From assembly GCA_937886325.1 (NCBI GenBank), contig CALABV010000145.1:1-63880 (forward strand): 63,880 nucleotides of DNA, in the 5' to 3' direction. Every line of letters begins with the position of its first letter. The first letter of the stretch is position 1. This DNA comes from an uncultured Geobacter sp. Its GTDB lineage: Bacteria; Desulfobacterota; Desulfuromonadia; Geobacterales; Geobacteraceae. A program made the translations under genes and the position numbers. Shown here piece after piece: positions 43,601 through 51,476 of the stretch. The notes beneath the pieces are model-generated. The model did not search any database and was not told the origin of the DNA. It saw only the letters and a list, made by a program, of their open reading frames with translations.

Positions 43601-45826
43601 CCAGGTCGCGGCCGTAGCCTTCATGTCGATGGGGCGCCCCGGCGACGCCAGGTAGGAAAGGGGCCGGATGGAGAGCGCAATCAGGGACGGGGTTACCGTG
43701 AATCCGGCCGTGGAGGAAACCTCCCTCCCTGCCGCATCGGTCACGTCCACTTCAACGGAATAGGAGCGGGCTGAATCGTTCGGCTGGGTGGTGATGGAGA
43801 GGAGCGCCGTGCCGGAGGCGTCGGTCACTGCCTCGCCTTCACCGAGAAAATCCGCGTACCCGTAGGAGAAGGAATCCTCGTCGTCTCCGTCGTCGCCCGG
43901 TCCCCCGTCATCGCCGAAACGGTAGTAGGGCCGTGAGTAGATACGGTAGCCGACCTTGGCGTCGGCCACCGGCGCGCCGAAGTAATAGCGGGCCGTCACC
44001 GTGACCGGCACGGGGTCTCCGGCCACGTAGAATTTGCCGGGCACGGATGTTCTCACTTCGAACTCCGGTTTTCGGTACTCGAGGACCTTGAAGGATGTCT
44101 GCCACTCATGCCCCTCCGTCTCCGCCTTGAGGGTGTAGTCGCCGAGGGGCGGCTGCCCGGGAAGGGCGAACTCTCCGTTGATGGAACCGGTGGAGGAGAG
44201 CCGGTACTCCTTTTCGAACAGGGTCTGGTCGCCGCTGTCCGTCGCAACCACGCGCACCGTACCCGATGTGGGGAGCGCATACCCCTCGCCCACCGTTTTC
44301 CGGAGAACCCCCTTGAAATAGACGGTCTGGCCCGGCCGGTACGCGGGACGTTCCGTGTAGAGGTACCCTTTCAGCGGGGCGCCGGCCGCGGCCGTTTCCT
44401 CACGGGCCAGGTTCAGGATCGCCAGGTTGCCGTCAGCGCGGCCGATCACCCTGACCTTTCCGGGGCGGTCCCCAAGGGAAAGGAGCCCGGAGGCGTCGGT
44501 CGTTCCGATGAACTCGGACCGCGATCCGCCGGCAACGGGAACCACCCGTATCTCGGCCCCCGGACGCGCACGGCCGTCCAGCAGGTCCGCTCCGAAGAGG
44601 AGGGCCCCGGCGCGCGATGCCTTTGCCACCAGGCCGAACCGGGTCACGAGGAACGTCGACCTTCCCTTTGCCCCGGTCCCGACGGCCTCCAGCAGGTAGA
44701 ACCCGGGAGGCAGCGGATCCAGATTCAGGGACGCGTTCCGGTATACGGTAAAGCGCGTCTTCTTCAGGGGAACGTCCTGCTCCCTGACCGGCTTCAGTGC
44801 GCTTGCGGGGATGGTTTCCGGCTGGTCCGGGTCAACCGTCCCGTCCATCAGCCGCGCCTCATCCACGGCATAGACCGCGAGCCGCGCCCGATCGACCCAC
44901 AGACCCCGCAGGCTGACGGGAACGGCCTTGTCCGGAAGGATCACCCGGCCGGAATCATCCAGGGAAAGGGACGGCGGCCTGAGAGCCACGGGCATGCGCA
45001 CCGGCGCGCTTTTCCCTTCCGCCACCTCTACGGTGGCCTTGGATTCGGTCAGCCGCTCGTCGGACGATTCAACCGTATAGGAGCCGGGCGGGAGCTTGGC
45101 GAACGCAATGGTTCCCTTCGCATTGGTCTTCCCGTAGCGGTACACGGAGGCGCCGGACAGGGTAACCTCGATCCCGGAAAGGAAACGGGCCGCGCGCCTG
45201 TCCGCGGTTGTCAGAAGCACGGTCACGGCGCCGGCCCGGCGCAGCGTAACCGCTCCCACATCCTTTTTCTCACCTGCCGCGACGGAAAGGGAGACCTGTT
45301 TTTCCACGACCCACGTGGGTGAGTCCACGCGCAGTTCGTACCATCCCGCATCCAGGGCCGACACGCTGAAGCTGCCCGCCGTGTCCGTGACGGAGGTTTC
45401 CCTCCTGCCGAAGGTAACGGCAATGCCCGGAAGCGGCTTGCCGGCGGAGTCGATGATCCGCCCCGCGATGCGCGCCTCGCGGTTGAGGGGAACCGGCAGC
45501 TGCGTCGTCTCGCCGGGCTTCACTTCAACGCTTTCGGTGCGCGTGCCGAAACCATCCTTCCGGATCAGACAGTCATAGGCGCCGACCGGGAGAGAGACCG
45601 TGAATTTCCCGGCCCCATCCGTGGCGCACCGGAGGGCTACGGGCGGCTTCTTGGGATAGCGTCGCCGGAATTCCAGGGAAACGCCGGCAACGGGCTGGTT
45701 GGTTTCCGCGGCCAGTACCGTCCCTTCCACGGTTCCCTTTCCTTTGCTTTCCTTCGCCGATGCCGGCGCGGAAACGACCAGAGCGGTCGCAACCAGAACG
45801 AACAGAGCACTTAGAAACTGTTTCAC
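40652..45826 (-). CDS. Alpha-2-macroglobulin family protein with thioester and N-terminal carboxypeptidase-regulatory-like domains
   Basis: At about 1724 aa this is the largest gene here. Bacterial A2Ms trap proteases in the periplasm. Order: signal peptide ending in SAPASA; three or more Ig-like carboxypeptidase-regulatory-type domains (GTVEGTVLAAETNQPVAGV, RIAGRIIDSAGKPLPGI, GTIAFAKLPPGSYTVESSD); MG domains (YRPGQTVYFKGVLR); bait-like region; A2M domain (FPRVYLGGAP, FWLPVLSTGADGRA); thioester motif in PYGCVEQTMSR; helical complement-like domain. No lipobox, unlike the E. coli protein, so it is probably soluble. The start is GTG because AAGGAGG lies just upstream; a TTG nine codons earlier is also open. 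No pbpC neighbour. Confidence 0.9.
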   Translation of the reverse strand: MKQFLSALFVLVATALVVSAPASAKESKGKGTVEGTVLAAETNQPVAGVSLEFRRRYPKKPPVALRCATDGAGKFTVSLPVGAYDCLIRKDGFGTRTESVEVKPGETTQLPVPLNREARIAGRIIDSAGKPLPGIAVTFGRRETSVTDTAGSFSVSALDAGWYELRVDSPTWVVEKQVSLSVAAGEKKDVGAVTLRRAGAVTVLLTTADRRAARFLSGIEVTLSGASVYRYGKTNAKGTIAFAKLPPGSYTVESSDERLTESKATVEVAEGKSAPVRMPVALRPPSLSLDDSGRVILPDKAVPVSLRGLWVDRARLAVYAVDEARLMDGTVDPDQPETIPASALKPVREQDVPLKKTRFTVYRNASLNLDPLPPGFYLLEAVGTGAKGRSTFLVTRFGLVAKASRAGALLFGADLLDGRARPGAEIRVVPVAGGSRSEFIGTTDASGLLSLGDRPGKVRVIGRADGNLAILNLAREETAAAGAPLKGYLYTERPAYRPGQTVYFKGVLRKTVGEGYALPTSGTVRVVATDSGDQTLFEKEYRLSSTGSINGEFALPGQPPLGDYTLKAETEGHEWQTSFKVLEYRKPEFEVRTSVPGKFYVAGDPVPVTVTARYYFGAPVADAKVGYRIYSRPYYRFGDDGGPGDDGDDEDSFSYGYADFLGEGEAVTDASGTALLSITTQPNDSARSYSVEVDVTDAAGREVSSTAGFTVTPSLIALSIRPLSYLASPGRPIDMKATAATWEGKPLRANLDISVEEQVYDKKTHLSSYRKVDELRVATDERGSALFSRVFPRPGYWRITAATMDERGLKSVAQGWIWVWKQGFAWDSSYRELSVELDKKSYRPGETARLIVKSPAPGASLLLTVEGREIYSSRVVPLTGAVQVVELPVTAEHAPYVFVSTVLIDGGRFYSRTKTLRVDSRPDLLDLKVAAEKPVYAPGDTVRLSVSAAGTDGAPRASELSLAVVDEALYAVAPERRAEIYRFFRGTREHLVTTLNSFPRVYLGGAPKAAAAAPMDNQLRGIKVRKVFKDTAFWLPVLSTGADGRATAEFALPDNLTTWRATAVAHNDRSEFGSGRGTFISRLDVMARLQPPRFLTAGDRLSIPGVITNMTDSERRVNGIFETGGVSLLGEDRFSGTIAPGGTLRRDMAVRAEAPGEALIRMRALAGDRGDAMELLLPVFPRGMKRVSQGNIVLREGEGETTVDFPSEALAEQAALSVKVSPTLAASLNESLAELIDFPYGCVEQTMSRFLPAVQVKHLLGSDRFSLAPEIAGKLERVLDEGLRRLYDFQHEDGGWGWWKDDATDAQMTAHVVYGLAMARKAGIPVRDQSFDKGVQALSGRIDTAGADDLPALYRAYTLAGKTGEGVEKRVEAAWSRLPASGRVQYVEALLNAGRSERAKRLLENVKKEVKREGSAAYLKDEDADSWWYSWRWSGSAVETTAMLLESQLALDPKDPVASQLAEFLVRKRSGRWWNTTRGTATVVTALARYTAATGEADASYTARLSLNGRELERYVVEKGKLVQGRGALPVPGSGLNRGENRINLVKEGSNGALYLSANLDYFVPPERATRSPGLSVERKMYRLVPRKDGSEWRMEYHPLAPGETLAPGDEVEVRLTVDNREDMNFVIIEDRLPAGFEVRETKNDARFAGYSSYWDWYAHQERHDERMSFFLDLLPAGRHEFRYVVYPELEGDVLALPASVWPMYVPSIRAESAPWQVRVNRKQ

Positions 45827-45854
45827 GGCAAGCCCTCCTTGGGTTACATTCAAA

Positions 45855-45930
45855 GGAAGTGATGGGTAAGGAGTGATGAGTGATGGGTCAATCCTTACAC
45901 ACCGTACCTCCTACTCTTCACTCATTACGC
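45855..45930. repeat. GTGATGA/GTGATGG heptamer array, degenerate inverted pair
   Basis: GTGATGGGTAAGGAGTGATG followed by AGTGATGGGTCA on the left, and CTACTCTTCACTCATTACGC on the right in the opposite sense, fill the gap upstream of the A2M gene and run into the 3' end of the AMMECR1-like gene. Confidence 0.65.
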
Positions 45931-46640
45931 TTTTCGGTTTGTACCCCCCACGCTTCAAAAACGAACAGCCGCACCCGCGACGGGTCGCTTTCCCCGAGCC
46001 GGCGCAGCGCCTCCCGGAACGCCCAGGAGGCGGTCTTTGCCTCGCCGGGGACGATTGCCACTCCGAATCGGTCGTTTTCCACGAACAGACCCTGGCGCAC
46101 GGGATCAACGGCATGGTAGGACGCCACGGGACGGGGCTCGCCCGGGAAAGTAATCAGAACCCTGGCGGCAACGGCGGTCTTCCGGTCGATGCGCATCGCA
46201 CGCGGGTCAAGGTGGAGCGCCTGTCGCACATTGGCCTCGATCTCCCTTGACAGGTCGGAGGTGCGGGGCAGGAACCCTCCGGAACAGGCAACCACCCGCC
46301 TGCCGGAAAAAAAGGTGACGAAACAGGCCCGCTGTATCCCCGCCGTCCACGGGGGAGGGGCAACGGCCGCGCCGAAGCCGAGACGGGCCAGGAATATTCC
46401 CTTGGCATACCGCGCCAGCTCCTGCTGCCTGGCGGCATCGGAACGGAGCTCGGCAAGGGAGACGCTTTCGGACAGAGACGCGGACGGGCTGGACGCACCC
46501 GTGGCCGCATCAACCCGGACAATAAGAAACCATCCGAGCAGCAGGAAAATGAAAAACGCCACCCTCCGTCTACCCGGGGAAGGAAAAAAACACCCCCCCA
46601 CCCCCCGATCCCCGATCCCCGATCCCCGTTTCTTGAACAT
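45918..46640 (-). CDS. AMMECR1-like domain protein with a membrane anchor
   Basis: The 240-aa protein has a membrane or signal helix (VAFFIFLLLGWFLIVRVDA), then an AMMECR1-type domain (ACFVTFFSGRRVVACSGGFLP, REIEANVRQALHLDPR, VLITFPGEPRPV). AMMECR1 domains have no settled function. The N-terminal residues before the helix (KKRGSGIGDRGVGG) are encoded by GGGGATC heptamers. The ATG lies one base after the VanW gene stop, so the two are likely co-transcribed. Oddity: export of an AMMECR1-like domain is unusual. Confidence 0.65.
   Translation of the reverse strand: MFKKRGSGIGDRGVGGCFFPSPGRRRVAFFIFLLLGWFLIVRVDAATGASSPSASLSESVSLAELRSDAARQQELARYAKGIFLARLGFGAAVAPPPWTAGIQRACFVTFFSGRRVVACSGGFLPRTSDLSREIEANVRQALHLDPRAMRIDRKTAVAARVLITFPGEPRPVASYHAVDPVRQGLFVENDRFGVAIVPGEAKTASWAFREALRRLGESDPSRVRLFVFEAWGVQTEKRNE
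46597..46628 (-). repeat. GGGGATC heptamer array inside the AMMECR1-like gene
   Basis: On the plus strand CCCCCCGATCCCCGATCCCC GATCCCCG gives three to four perfect 7-nt units, extended by a C-rich tract. It is read in frame near the N-terminus of the host protein. Confidence 0.85.
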
Positions 46641-46641
46641 G

Positions 46642-47436
46642 TTACGGCCCTTCACCGGCAAGGATCCTGCTGGGAGGCGGATAAAAGTCGCGGGACAGGA
46701 TTTCCTCCGTCGTCATCCCGTCCCGCATTACGGAACGTCGGGTGATCACCGAATACCCTCTCCCCCCGGCCTGGACGAGGGACCCCGGCCGCTCTCCCTC
46801 GCCGGATACCACCGCCTCCGGCTCCACGGGCAGGATGTCGGAGAGTATCGTCACGCGGAACGGGCGCGCTTCCACCGACCAGAAGCCCGCTGTCAGCCGA
46901 CCTTCTCCCACCGTCACCTTCAGGGTCAGCGGGACCGTGTGGGGATTGCGCAGTTTCAGGTCCTTCCGCCAGGTGAGAATGGTCGCGTCCCTTCCGGGCG
47001 GAACGTAGCCCACGGACCGTGAATGGGGATGTCGTTCCACTATCTCCATCCCCGCCTCCAGCGCCGCGTTGTAGATTGTCGTCGCCAATTGACAGATGCC
47101 GCCTCCGGGGGTATCGCTCAGACCTCCCCGGTCGTTGATGATGGGCGCAGGGACGTATCCCTTCAGGGAATCCCGCGACCCCACCCGATCGTTGAAACTG
47201 AAAACCCCTCCTGACGGAATGATGACGCCGTCCAGGTCAAGGCCGGCGCGGGCCGCGTTGCCGCGCTGCTGGGGCGAACGGCCGGCAAGGGAGGTGGAAA
47301 ATCCGCCCCAGAGATGGGAGTAGAGCGTCCCGGACTCTACGCCGGAAACAGTGAAAAGAAGCAGAAGGAGAAAGACGGCCGTTGCCCGCGGCAGGGACGG
47401 AAACCACCGAACGGATGTGGGGGGTTGTTGCGTCAT
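46642..47436 (-). CDS. VanW family protein, exported
   Basis: The 264-aa protein has a signal peptide (ATAVFLLLLLFTVSGVESG) and a VanW domain with VIIPSGGVFSFNDRVGSRDS, INDRGGLSDTPGGGICQLATTIYNAALEAG and PHSRSVGYVPPGRDATI. VanW proteins are linked to cell wall and glycopeptide resistance loci, but the function is unknown. The start is set by GGAGGGG about six bases upstream of the ATG; a longer frame has no similarity. Followed directly by the AMMECR1-like gene. Confidence 0.85.
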   Translation of the reverse strand: MTQQPPTSVRWFPSLPRATAVFLLLLLFTVSGVESGTLYSHLWGGFSTSLAGRSPQQRGNAARAGLDLDGVIIPSGGVFSFNDRVGSRDSLKGYVPAPIINDRGGLSDTPGGGICQLATTIYNAALEAGMEIVERHPHSRSVGYVPPGRDATILTWRKDLKLRNPHTVPLTLKVTVGEGRLTAGFWSVEARPFRVTILSDILPVEPEAVVSGEGERPGSLVQAGGRGYSVITRRSVMRDGMTTEEILSRDFYPPPSRILAGEGP

Positions 47437-47650
47437 CCCGATCCCCTCCGGAAGAGTACGTAACCCGGAAAGAGCGTGCCGGCGGCCGCTCCGGGAGGGT
47501 ATGGCCGCCGCACCACAAGTGTAGCGGGTAACTAACGACTTGCAATTGGCCGTCAATTGTTTTATGGATTTTCTGGCGCTTCTCGCGGGATGCGGGTGGA
47601 CCCCGCTCCCGGAAGCCGAAACCGTTTTTCTATCAGGAGACACCGAATAC

Positions 47651-48655
47651 ATGAGACTCCTCGGAATCGTCTGCTCGACCGCGGCCCTGCTCGCGGCCCT
47701 TTCATCATCCGTTTTCGCCATGGAGATCCTCCCCTTCCAGACCTCCAACCAGAGTCCTCTGGTGCGAATCTTCGGGCTTCCCGTCGTCGGCTCCGCCTCC
47801 GCCCTGCCGGCCGGGAGGTTCGAAGGCACGCTCTCCCTGGACGCGTCCAACAACTTCGCGCCGGGCTTCGCCACCGGGGAAAGCGTCATGCTGGACGGCG
47901 AGACCTTCCGCTTCGCACTGGCGGCGCGCTACGGGATAGCGCCCGGATTCGAGATTGGGCTCTCCATCCCCCTGCTGACAAACAGCGGAGGGTTCCTGGA
48001 CGGCTTCATCGAGGGGTTCCATGACTTTTTCGGTTTCTCCCAGGGGGATCGCAAATCCTATCCCAAGGACCGTCTCCTGTACGAATATACCCGTTCGGGC
48101 TCCGACGCGGTGCTGGTGGATGACGGGTCCACCGGAATCGGCGACATACGTCTCTCCGCCGCCTGGACGATCTACGACGACGGACGGGAAAACCCGCGCC
48201 GGGTAGCGCTTCACGGGAGCGTCAAGTTCCCCACCGGCAACAGTCACCGGCTGTTCGGCAGCGGCAGCACCGACTTCGCCCTGTGGGCAGTCGCAAGCGA
48301 CGACTACCGGCTCCCCCTCGGCCACCTGACCCTGTACGCCGCGGGCGGCGGCCTGGTGATGACCGACGGCGACGTGCTGCGGGACCGGCAGCGAACCCTT
48401 GTGGGATTCGGCTCCCTGGGTATCGGCTGGAGCCCGCTGGAGTGGCTCGCCCTCAAGGTGCAGGCCGACGGCCATACTTCATTCTACACCGGGAGCGAGC
48501 TGGTGCAGGTGAACGGCGGCTCGGTGCAGCTCACCAGCGGCGGGACCATCGGCTTCACAAAATCCACCTTCCTGGATATCGGCATCTCGGAAGACGTGGT
48601 TGTGGACGCCTCGCCCGACGTGGTTTTCCACTTCGCCCTGCGCAGCCTGTTCTGA
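47651..48655 (+). CDS. DUF3187-like outer membrane protein
   Basis: The 334-aa protein has a signal peptide (CSTAALLAALSSSVFA) and many amphipathic beta strands of the type seen in outer membrane barrels (FEIGLSIPLLTNSGGFLDGFI, HGSVKFPTGNSHRLFGSGSTD, FHFALRSLF with a terminal Phe). This fits the DUF3187 family; function unknown. AGGAG lies 11 bases before the ATG, slightly far. It is divergent from the VanW gene; the 214-base gap has a possible TTGCAA/TATGGA promoter and no other gene. Confidence 0.7.
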   Translation: MRLLGIVCSTAALLAALSSSVFAMEILPFQTSNQSPLVRIFGLPVVGSASALPAGRFEGTLSLDASNNFAPGFATGESVMLDGETFRFALAARYGIAPGFEIGLSIPLLTNSGGFLDGFIEGFHDFFGFSQGDRKSYPKDRLLYEYTRSGSDAVLVDDGSTGIGDIRLSAAWTIYDDGRENPRRVALHGSVKFPTGNSHRLFGSGSTDFALWAVASDDYRLPLGHLTLYAAGGGLVMTDGDVLRDRQRTLVGFGSLGIGWSPLEWLALKVQADGHTSFYTGSELVQVNGGSVQLTSGGTIGFTKSTFLDIGISEDVVVDASPDVVFHFALRSLF

Positions 48656-48684
48656 CACGACTCTGCATTCCGGATGCAGCCCCA

Positions 48685-48712
48685 TGTAGGGGCAACCCCC
48701 TGTGGTTGCCCT
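48685..48712 (+). repeat. Dispersed palindromic repeat (GTAGGGGC family), short copy 3
   Basis: GTAGGGGCAACCCCCTGTGG with TTGCCC forms the GGGGCAACC/GGTTGCCC hairpin of the family without the GATCACAAGGATC block. It lies between the DUF3187-like and aminotransferase genes. Confidence 0.65.
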
Positions 48713-48745
48713 GAGAGGGGAAATGACAGCAGGAAGGAAGAATCA

Positions 48746-49894
48746 ATGTCCATCTATCTCGATAACGCCGCCACCACCCATCCCAAGCCGGAATCGGTGT
48801 ACCGGGCCATGGAGTACGCCATCCGTGATATCGGCGCCAGTCCGGGCCGTGGAGGCTATCGACGCGGGCTGGAGGCAACGCATATTCTCTTCGAGACCCG
48901 TGAGACCCTTGCCGGTCTGTTCGGGATCCGGGACTCATCCCGCATCGCGTTCACCTGCAATGCAACGGAAGCTCTCAATATAGCGATCCTGGGGCTGGTG
49001 TGGTCCGGCGGACACGTGATTACCTCCTCCATGGAACATAATTCGGTGATCCGACCGCTCCACCTGGCCCGGATGCGGGGCGCGGAGATAACCAGGATTC
49101 CCTGCGACCGCCGCGGCTTCCTGAACCCCCGCGACGTGGCCGCAGCCCTGCGTCGCGATACCCGCCTCATCGTCATCTCCCATTGCTCGAACGTCACCGG
49201 CACCATCCAACCCATCGGAGAGATTGGTCTGCTTGCAAAGGAAGCGGGCGTTCCGTTCCTGGTGGACGCGGCCCAGAGCGCCGGCCTTATCCCCATCGAC
49301 GTGGAGGACCAGGGTATCGGGCTCCTTGCCTGTCCGGGTCACAAGGGGCTTCTCGGCCCCCAGGGGACCGGCTTCCTCTATGTGGCCGAAGGCATCAATC
49401 CCCTTCCAATCCTGGCCGGAGGCACCGGGAGCCATTCGTCCGACGAGGAGCAGCCCACCGAGATGCCGGACCTCCTGGAGAGCGGGACCCCCAATGTTCC
49501 CGGTATCGCCGGACTGAGGGCGGGGGCGGAATTCATCCTCCAGACGGGCATTGAGGTCATCCGCGGAAAGGAAAGGGCGCTGACGGCCCGGGTGATGGAG
49601 GGGCTCGCGGGAATACCGGGAGTCACCCTGTACGGTCCCCTTCCGAATCACGAGAGGGGCGGTATCGTTTCCTTCACGGTTCAGGGGATCGACCCCTCCT
49701 TCATCGGTTTCACCCTGGACCGGGAGTACGGCATCGATGTACGCATCGGCCTCCATTGCTCGCCCGACTCCCACCGCACCATCGGCACCTTTCCCGTGGG
49801 CACGGTCCGGGTCAGCCCCGGCTGGTTCACCACGGAGGATGAGATCGAGACCTTCCTACGCGCCATGGAAGTCATTGCCCGGCACAAGGGCTGA
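48746..49894 (+). CDS. Class V aminotransferase, cysteine desulfurase family
   Basis: The 382-aa PLP enzyme begins IYLDNAATTHPKPESVYRAME and has ASPGRGGYRRGLEA, VITSSMEHNSVIRPL, VDAAQSAGLIPIDVE and the PLP lysine in CPGHKGLLGPQGTGFLY. A cysteine in GLHCSPDSHRTIGTFPVGTVRVSPG occupies the desulfurase active-site position. It matches the stand-alone cysteine desulfurase-like group rather than IscS or NifS, and no iscU is nearby. GGAAGGA lies upstream of the ATG. Confidence 0.88.
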   Translation: MSIYLDNAATTHPKPESVYRAMEYAIRDIGASPGRGGYRRGLEATHILFETRETLAGLFGIRDSSRIAFTCNATEALNIAILGLVWSGGHVITSSMEHNSVIRPLHLARMRGAEITRIPCDRRGFLNPRDVAAALRRDTRLIVISHCSNVTGTIQPIGEIGLLAKEAGVPFLVDAAQSAGLIPIDVEDQGIGLLACPGHKGLLGPQGTGFLYVAEGINPLPILAGGTGSHSSDEEQPTEMPDLLESGTPNVPGIAGLRAGAEFILQTGIEVIRGKERALTARVMEGLAGIPGVTLYGPLPNHERGGIVSFTVQGIDPSFIGFTLDREYGIDVRIGLHCSPDSHRTIGTFPVGTVRVSPGWFTTEDEIETFLRAMEVIARHKG

Positions 49895-50152
49895 TACCGA
49901 CCGTTGTCTCCATCCCCAGCGCCGGCGAATCCCCTTCAGGAGTTCGGCTCCGCCGGCGGTCCAGATTGGGTCGTGCAAGAGCTTTCTCTGTACCAGATTT
50001 GATTCTAAATTTCAATTAATCATTAGCGCTCCGTTTCCTCGATGGTTGTCTCTTGCACTCGGCCGAATTGATCGGCTACACTGCTTCCGTACCCTCCATT
50101 TCCGAATTCCGCGTTTTACCGGGGCGCTGCCCGCCCCGCCTATTCGACATCC
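49895..50152. other. Gap with a widely spaced inverted repeat
   Basis: GTGCAAGAG (49973-49981) and CTCTTGCAC (50050-50058) are perfect 9-bp inverted copies 68 bases apart. GCCGGCG also occurs twice near 49922 and 49953. No gene, terminator or clear promoter was seen. Confidence 0.4.
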
Positions 50153-51097
50153 ATGGAAAAAAGATACAACGCATTCTCCGACGAATTGAAGCGGGTCTTC
50201 GGCTGCCGGGTGCACCGCATCTCGGTGGATGCCGGCTTCTCCTGCCCCAACAGGGACGGTACCGCCGGGACCTCGGGCTGCATCTACTGCGGCGGCAAGG
50301 GCTCCGGCGCCCACGGCATCCTGCCGGGCGCGTCCGTCAGCGATCAGATCGAGGCGGGCAAGGAGGTCATGGTCCGCAAATACAAGGCGAAACGCTTTCT
50401 TGCCTATTTCCAGGCCTATTCCAATACCTACGCGCCGCCGCAAACCCTGCGCCGCCTGTACGACGAGGCCCTGGCCGTGGACGGCGTGGTCGGCCTCATC
50501 GTGGGGACGCGCCCGGACTGCCTTCCACCGGAGACCGTGGATCTGCTGGCTGGGTATGCCCGGAAGACGTACTTCTGGCTGGAACTGGGGCTCCAGTCAC
50601 CACTGGACCGGACACTGGAACTGCTGCGCAGGGGACACGACTTCGCCTCGTTCCGGACGGCGGTACAGGCATGCGGGGAAAAGGGGATCCGGGTGTGCGC
50701 CCATATCATCCTGGGACTTCCGGGCGAGACACGGGACGAGATGCTGGACACGGCCCGCGTGTTGAACGGGATGGGAATCGACGGGGTGAAGATCCATCTC
50801 CTCCACGTGATGAAGGATACACCGCTGGCGGAGATGTACGGGCGGGGAGAGGTGACGCTGCTCGATCGGGACGAGTACGTGGGCCTGGTCTGCGATTTCC
50901 TGGAGCGGCTGCGGCCGGGGATATCCGTCCAGCGCCTCACGGGAGACGGGGGGCACGACCACCTGGTGGCCCCCCTCTGGTCGCTCAGGAAATTCGAGGT
51001 GCTGAACACCATCGATTACGAGCTTGAACGGCGCGGCACGCGGCAGGGGAGCAAAATGCCGGGATCTGGGGAAGAGGGGAAAAGGGGTGATGGGTGA
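50153..51097 (+). CDS. TIGR01212-type radical SAM protein (YhcC-like)
   Basis: The 314-aa protein begins RYNAFSDELKRVFGCRVHRISVDAGFSCPNRDG, with radical SAM cysteines arranged as CPNRDGTAGTSGCIYC, and has YFQAYSNTYAP, VGTRPDCLPPETVDLL and ELGLQSPLDRTLELLRRGHD. This matches the YhcC family; substrate unknown. The last residues (GEEGKRGDG) and the stop codon come from a GTGATGG heptamer array (51086-51103). Confidence 0.9.
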   Translation: MEKRYNAFSDELKRVFGCRVHRISVDAGFSCPNRDGTAGTSGCIYCGGKGSGAHGILPGASVSDQIEAGKEVMVRKYKAKRFLAYFQAYSNTYAPPQTLRRLYDEALAVDGVVGLIVGTRPDCLPPETVDLLAGYARKTYFWLELGLQSPLDRTLELLRRGHDFASFRTAVQACGEKGIRVCAHIILGLPGETRDEMLDTARVLNGMGIDGVKIHLLHVMKDTPLAEMYGRGEVTLLDRDEYVGLVCDFLERLRPGISVQRLTGDGGHDHLVAPLWSLRKFEVLNTIDYELERRGTRQGSKMPGSGEEGKRGDG

Positions 51098-51101
51098 TGG
51101 G

Positions 51102-51476
51102 TCAGAGGCGGAGCGCCCCGGCGACCTCGTCCGCGATCCTGTCCATGAGGTCCTCGTCCTTGACCAGGCATCGATTGGCGCCGTTCTCCGTTGCCCGGCG
51201 AACCAATTCCCCGTCATCGTGAGCGGTGAGGAGCAGGATCGGCACGACGGCGTTGCGTTGTCGGATCTCACGGGTGAGCTCAAGGCCGTCCATTCCCGGC
51301 ATGTTCATGTCGGTCAGCACCAGGCCGATGCCGGGATGCCTGCCGAACCCCTCCAGGGCATCCCCTCCGTTCTCCGCGGCTTCCACGGCATACCCCTCCT
51401 CTTCCAGGACAATCACCAGCATCTCCAGAACGAACGGGTCGTCATCAACCACAAGCAGTCTCGGCTTTGCTTCCAT
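51102..51476 (-). CDS. Single-domain response regulator (CheY-like)
   Basis: The 124-aa protein is one receiver domain with the acidic pocket in VVDDDP, the phosphorylatable aspartate in LTDMNMPGMDG, Thr in LLLTAH and the lysine in CLVKDED. No output domain. The start overlaps the stop of the GGDEF gene (TGATG), with GGGGGAG upstream. It is the last gene of the chemosensory operon and may act as a phosphate sink for the CheA kinase. Confidence 0.88.
   Translation of the reverse strand: MEAKPRLLVVDDDPFVLEMLVIVLEEEGYAVEAAENGGDALEGFGRHPGIGLVLTDMNMPGMDGLELTREIRQRNAVVPILLLTAHDDGELVRRATENGANRCLVKDEDLMDRIADEVAGALRL

Noticed and set aside
41840..43774. 644-codon plus-strand open frame opposite the A2M gene
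   Set aside because: His/Gly/Arg-rich translation typical of antisense to high-GC coding DNA, with no family pattern.
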